6,100 nt of DNA from positions 1 to 6,100 of the forward strand of contig PWIZ01000092.1 in the NCBI GenBank assembly GCA_003560175.1, written 5' to 3'. Of the stretch, positions 4,950 to 6,100 are shown one piece after another. The notes beneath the pieces are model-generated. The model did no database searches. It had not been told where the DNA came from and saw only the letters and a program-made list of their open reading frames with translations. The stretch's first letter is position 1; every line of letters begins with the position of its first letter. Source of the DNA: Halomonas sp. GTDB taxonomy: Bacteria > Pseudomonadota > Gammaproteobacteria > Pseudomonadales > Halomonadaceae. A program made the position numbers and the translations under genes.

Positions 4950-4980
4950 TTGACCCGGGAAAGAATACATGACATTGTAT
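4950..4980 (+). promoter_or_regulatory. Candidate distal promoter of the cold-shock gene
   Basis: TTGACC (4950-4955) is a 5/6 -35 match. The downstream -10 is poor: CATTGT at 17 bp or TTGTAT at 19 bp. The -10 zone overlaps a 16-bp imperfect palindrome, ATACA-TGACAT-TGTAT (4965-4980). Use of this promoter would give a leader of about 130-140 nt, the usual style for cspA genes. Confidence 0.35.
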
Positions 4981-5088
4981 CGTCAGTTGGTTGGCAAGCA
5001 GCACGGTTTCAGAAGCATCGAATTCTTTCGGCAGCCTGACATTGTTTTCCTTGTTCTACCCGCTACATCATCTGGGTAACACCAGGAA

Positions 5089-5109
5089 TATAGTACGGCG
5101 CTAAGCGCG
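5089..5109 (+). promoter_or_regulatory. Proximal -10-like box and SD-adjacent hairpin in the cold-shock leader
   Basis: TATAGT (5089-5094) is a 5/6 -10 match but lacks a -35. Right after it the palindrome GCGCTAAGCGC (5098-5108) ends one base before the Shine-Dalgarno AAAGGA (5110-5115). In RNA a small GCGC stem there could affect ribosome access with temperature; this is inference. Confidence 0.3.
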
Positions 5110-5122
5110 AAAGGATTTTATT

Positions 5123-5329
5123 ATGACTACCGGCACAGTTAAGTGGTTCAACGATTCTAAAGGTTTTGGTTTCATTTCTCCGTCTGACGGCAGCGATGAC
5201 GTTTTTGCCCACTTCTCCGAAATTCAGTCAGAAGGCTTCAAGTCCCTGCAGGAAGGTCAAAGCGTCTCTTTTGACGTAACCCAGGGCAAGAAAGGCCTTC
5301 AGGCGTCAAATATCAAAGCAATCGCTTAA
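5123..5329 (+). CDS. Cold-shock protein, CspA family
   Basis: A 68-aa single cold-shock domain (OB-fold beta barrel) that binds single-stranded RNA and DNA and keeps mRNA unfolded at low temperature or in fast growth. Both nucleic-acid motifs are intact: KGFGFI (RNP1, residues 13-18) and VFAHF (RNP2, 27-31), with W8 and the usual GTVKWFN opening. The length is typical. AAAGGA lies 7 nt before the ATG. Base composition is much lower in GC than the neighbours, with codon choices typical of highly expressed genes. It has an AT-rich leader of more than 100 nt upstream and its own terminator downstream, so it is probably a single-gene unit. Which paralogue (CspA, CspC, CspD-like) cannot be told from sequence alone; the constitutive or cold-induced status is open. 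Confidence 0.96.
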   Translation: MTTGTVKWFNDSKGFGFISPSDGSDDVFAHFSEIQSEGFKSLQEGQSVSFDVTQGKKGLQASNIKAIA

Positions 5330-5351
5330 CCATAACGGTTTAACGATTCTT

Positions 5352-5400
5352 CGAACCCTCGGGTTCGGAAACAGGGCCCGCTCATGCGGGCCCTGTTGCT
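5352..5400 (+). terminator. Tandem hairpins terminating the cold-shock gene
   Basis: First, CGAACC (5352-5357) pairs with GGTTCG (5362-5367) over a CTCG loop. Then a 12-bp stem (5370-5381 with 5386-5397, core CAGGGCCCGC / GCGGGCCCTG, loop TCAT) is followed by TTGCTTT. The second is a strong GC stem with a modest U-tract. Together they end the csp transcript 20-70 nt after its stop. Confidence 0.85.
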
Positions 5401-5503
5401 TTGCATGCCTGCCCTGGCAGAGCAGGCCGCATCCCCCTAGAGTAGTGCCCTAGTGCCGATTGGACGCAAGACACAGGTGGGCAAATGGCATGGAGGAAGG
5501 CGA

Positions 5504-5719
5504 ATGAATCCCGAAGACCTGAAGACACTGGTCACGCTGCGGATGCCCTACGGCAAGTACGCCGGCCGGGTGATTGCCGACCTTCCCGGATCCTACCTTG
5601 CCTGGTTCGCCCGGGAAGGCTTCCCTCACGGCAGTCTCGGCGCGCTGCTGGCACTGATGCACGAGATCGACCATAACGGGCTGGGCGAGCTGCTCGAGCC
5701 GCTTCGCCCCCCACGCTGA
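5504..5719 (+). CDS. DUF3820 family small protein (QsregVF-like)
   Basis: This 71-aa protein carries the compact DUF3820 signature: a MPYGKYAG motif (residues 13-20), then RVIADLPGSYLAWFAREGFP and a helical LLALMHEIDHNGL segment. The family is described as putative quorum-sensing-regulated virulence factors from a Pseudomonas structure, but its biochemical role is not established. The YGKYxG...LPxxYLxWF arrangement resembles the small module seen in exonuclease-associated proteins, so a nucleic-acid link is possible. ATG at 5504 has GGAGGAAGG just upstream; an in-frame start at 5453 is less likely. It lies 49 bp before arfB on the same strand and may be co-transcribed with it. Confidence 0.82.
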   Translation: MNPEDLKTLVTLRMPYGKYAGRVIADLPGSYLAWFAREGFPHGSLGALLALMHEIDHNGLGELLEPLRPPR

Positions 5720-5768
5720 CCAGAAGACCCATTTCCCCTAGCCCCTAGACAAAACCAGCAGGAGCCCC

Positions 5769-6100
5769 ATGCTGCGCATCTCAAACTCCGTGGAACTGGG
5801 TGACTGGGAGATCGAGCTCAATCCGATCCGCGCCCAGGGCGCCGGCGGCCAGAACGTCAACAAGGTGGCCTCCGCCATCCACCTGCGCTTCGACATCAAT
5901 CGCTCCAGCCTGCCGCCCTTCTACAAGGAACGACTGCTGGCGCTGGGCGACCAGCGCATCACCCAGGATGGCGTGGTGATCATCAAGGCCCAGCGCTTTC
6001 GCACTCAGGAGCATAACCGCGAGGATGCCCTGGCACGCCTGCGCGAGCTGATCCGCGAGGCGGTGAAGCAGCGCCGGGCACGCAAACCCACCAAGCCGAC
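5769..6100 (+). CDS. arfB: Alternative ribosome-rescue factor / peptidyl-tRNA hydrolase ArfB (YaeJ), 3'-truncated
   Basis: The first 110 residues match E. coli ArfB (140 aa) nearly end to end. They contain RAQGAGGQNVNK (21-32) with the catalytic GGQ at 26-28, the AIHLRFDI strand, the SLPPFYKERLL helix, and VIIKAQRFRTQEHNRE followed by a basic ARKPTKP linker. ArfB enters stalled ribosomes without a stop codon, puts its basic C-terminal tail in the empty mRNA channel and hydrolyses peptidyl-tRNA with the GGQ loop. The remaining tail of about 30 residues is beyond the window edge. ATG at 5769 has AGGAG 4 nt upstream and agrees with the family N-terminus. The lack of a domain 1-like release-factor region excludes PrfA/PrfB. 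Confidence 0.95.
   Translation, partial: MLRISNSVELGDWEIELNPIRAQGAGGQNVNKVASAIHLRFDINRSSLPPFYKERLLALGDQRITQDGVVIIKAQRFRTQEHNREDALARLRELIREAVKQRRARKPTKP

Noticed and set aside
4022..4972. Long 316-codon plus-strand frame opposite the C45 gene
   Set aside because: It is an antisense shadow in GC-rich DNA: Gln/Gly/Arg-rich with no domain, whereas the minus strand encodes a clear C45 protein.

Overview
The window is chromosomal DNA from a GC-rich gammaproteobacterium. Close matches to NfsA, CspA-type cold-shock protein and ArfB support this. The general look (GC-rich genes, a DUF3820 gene, an orphan NifX-type protein) suggests a Halomonas-like marine or halophilic genus, but that genus guess is inference. 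No tRNA, rRNA, transposase, integrase or CRISPR array is visible.

Layout. (a) 2-991 (+): the 5'-truncated end of a membrane protein with a four-helix voltage-sensor-like N-terminus and a long soluble C-terminus. It converges with the next block at a short GC hairpin (1021-1038). (b) 2244-1063 (-): an apparent operon of a yeast-type (FCY1-like) cytosine deaminase, a doubtful 75-codon ORF starting on the deaminase stop codon (ATGA), and an orphan NifX/NifB-type iron-molybdenum-cluster-binding protein. The deaminase leader holds a long hairpin and two 13-bp palindromes that look like regulatory sites. (c) 2467-2933 (+): a compact cassette of three very short ORFs (31, 31 and 74 codons), each joined to the next by a 4-nt ATGA overlap and closed by an excellent intrinsic terminator. 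The 74-aa gene is believable and unrecognised; the two leading ORFs are the most unusual part of the window. (d) 4858-2984 (-): a C45-family self-processing acyltransferase/hydrolase followed by the NADPH nitroreductase nfsA, possibly co-transcribed. (e) 5123-6100 (+): a CspA-family cold-shock protein with a leader of over 100 nt and its own terminator, then a DUF3820 small protein and the ribosome-rescue hydrolase arfB, which runs off the window.

Most genes look like unrelated housekeeping or stress units. The parts least explained by known families are the ATGA-linked small-ORF cassette at 2467-2875 and the structured control region between it and the cytosine deaminase (2255-2450).
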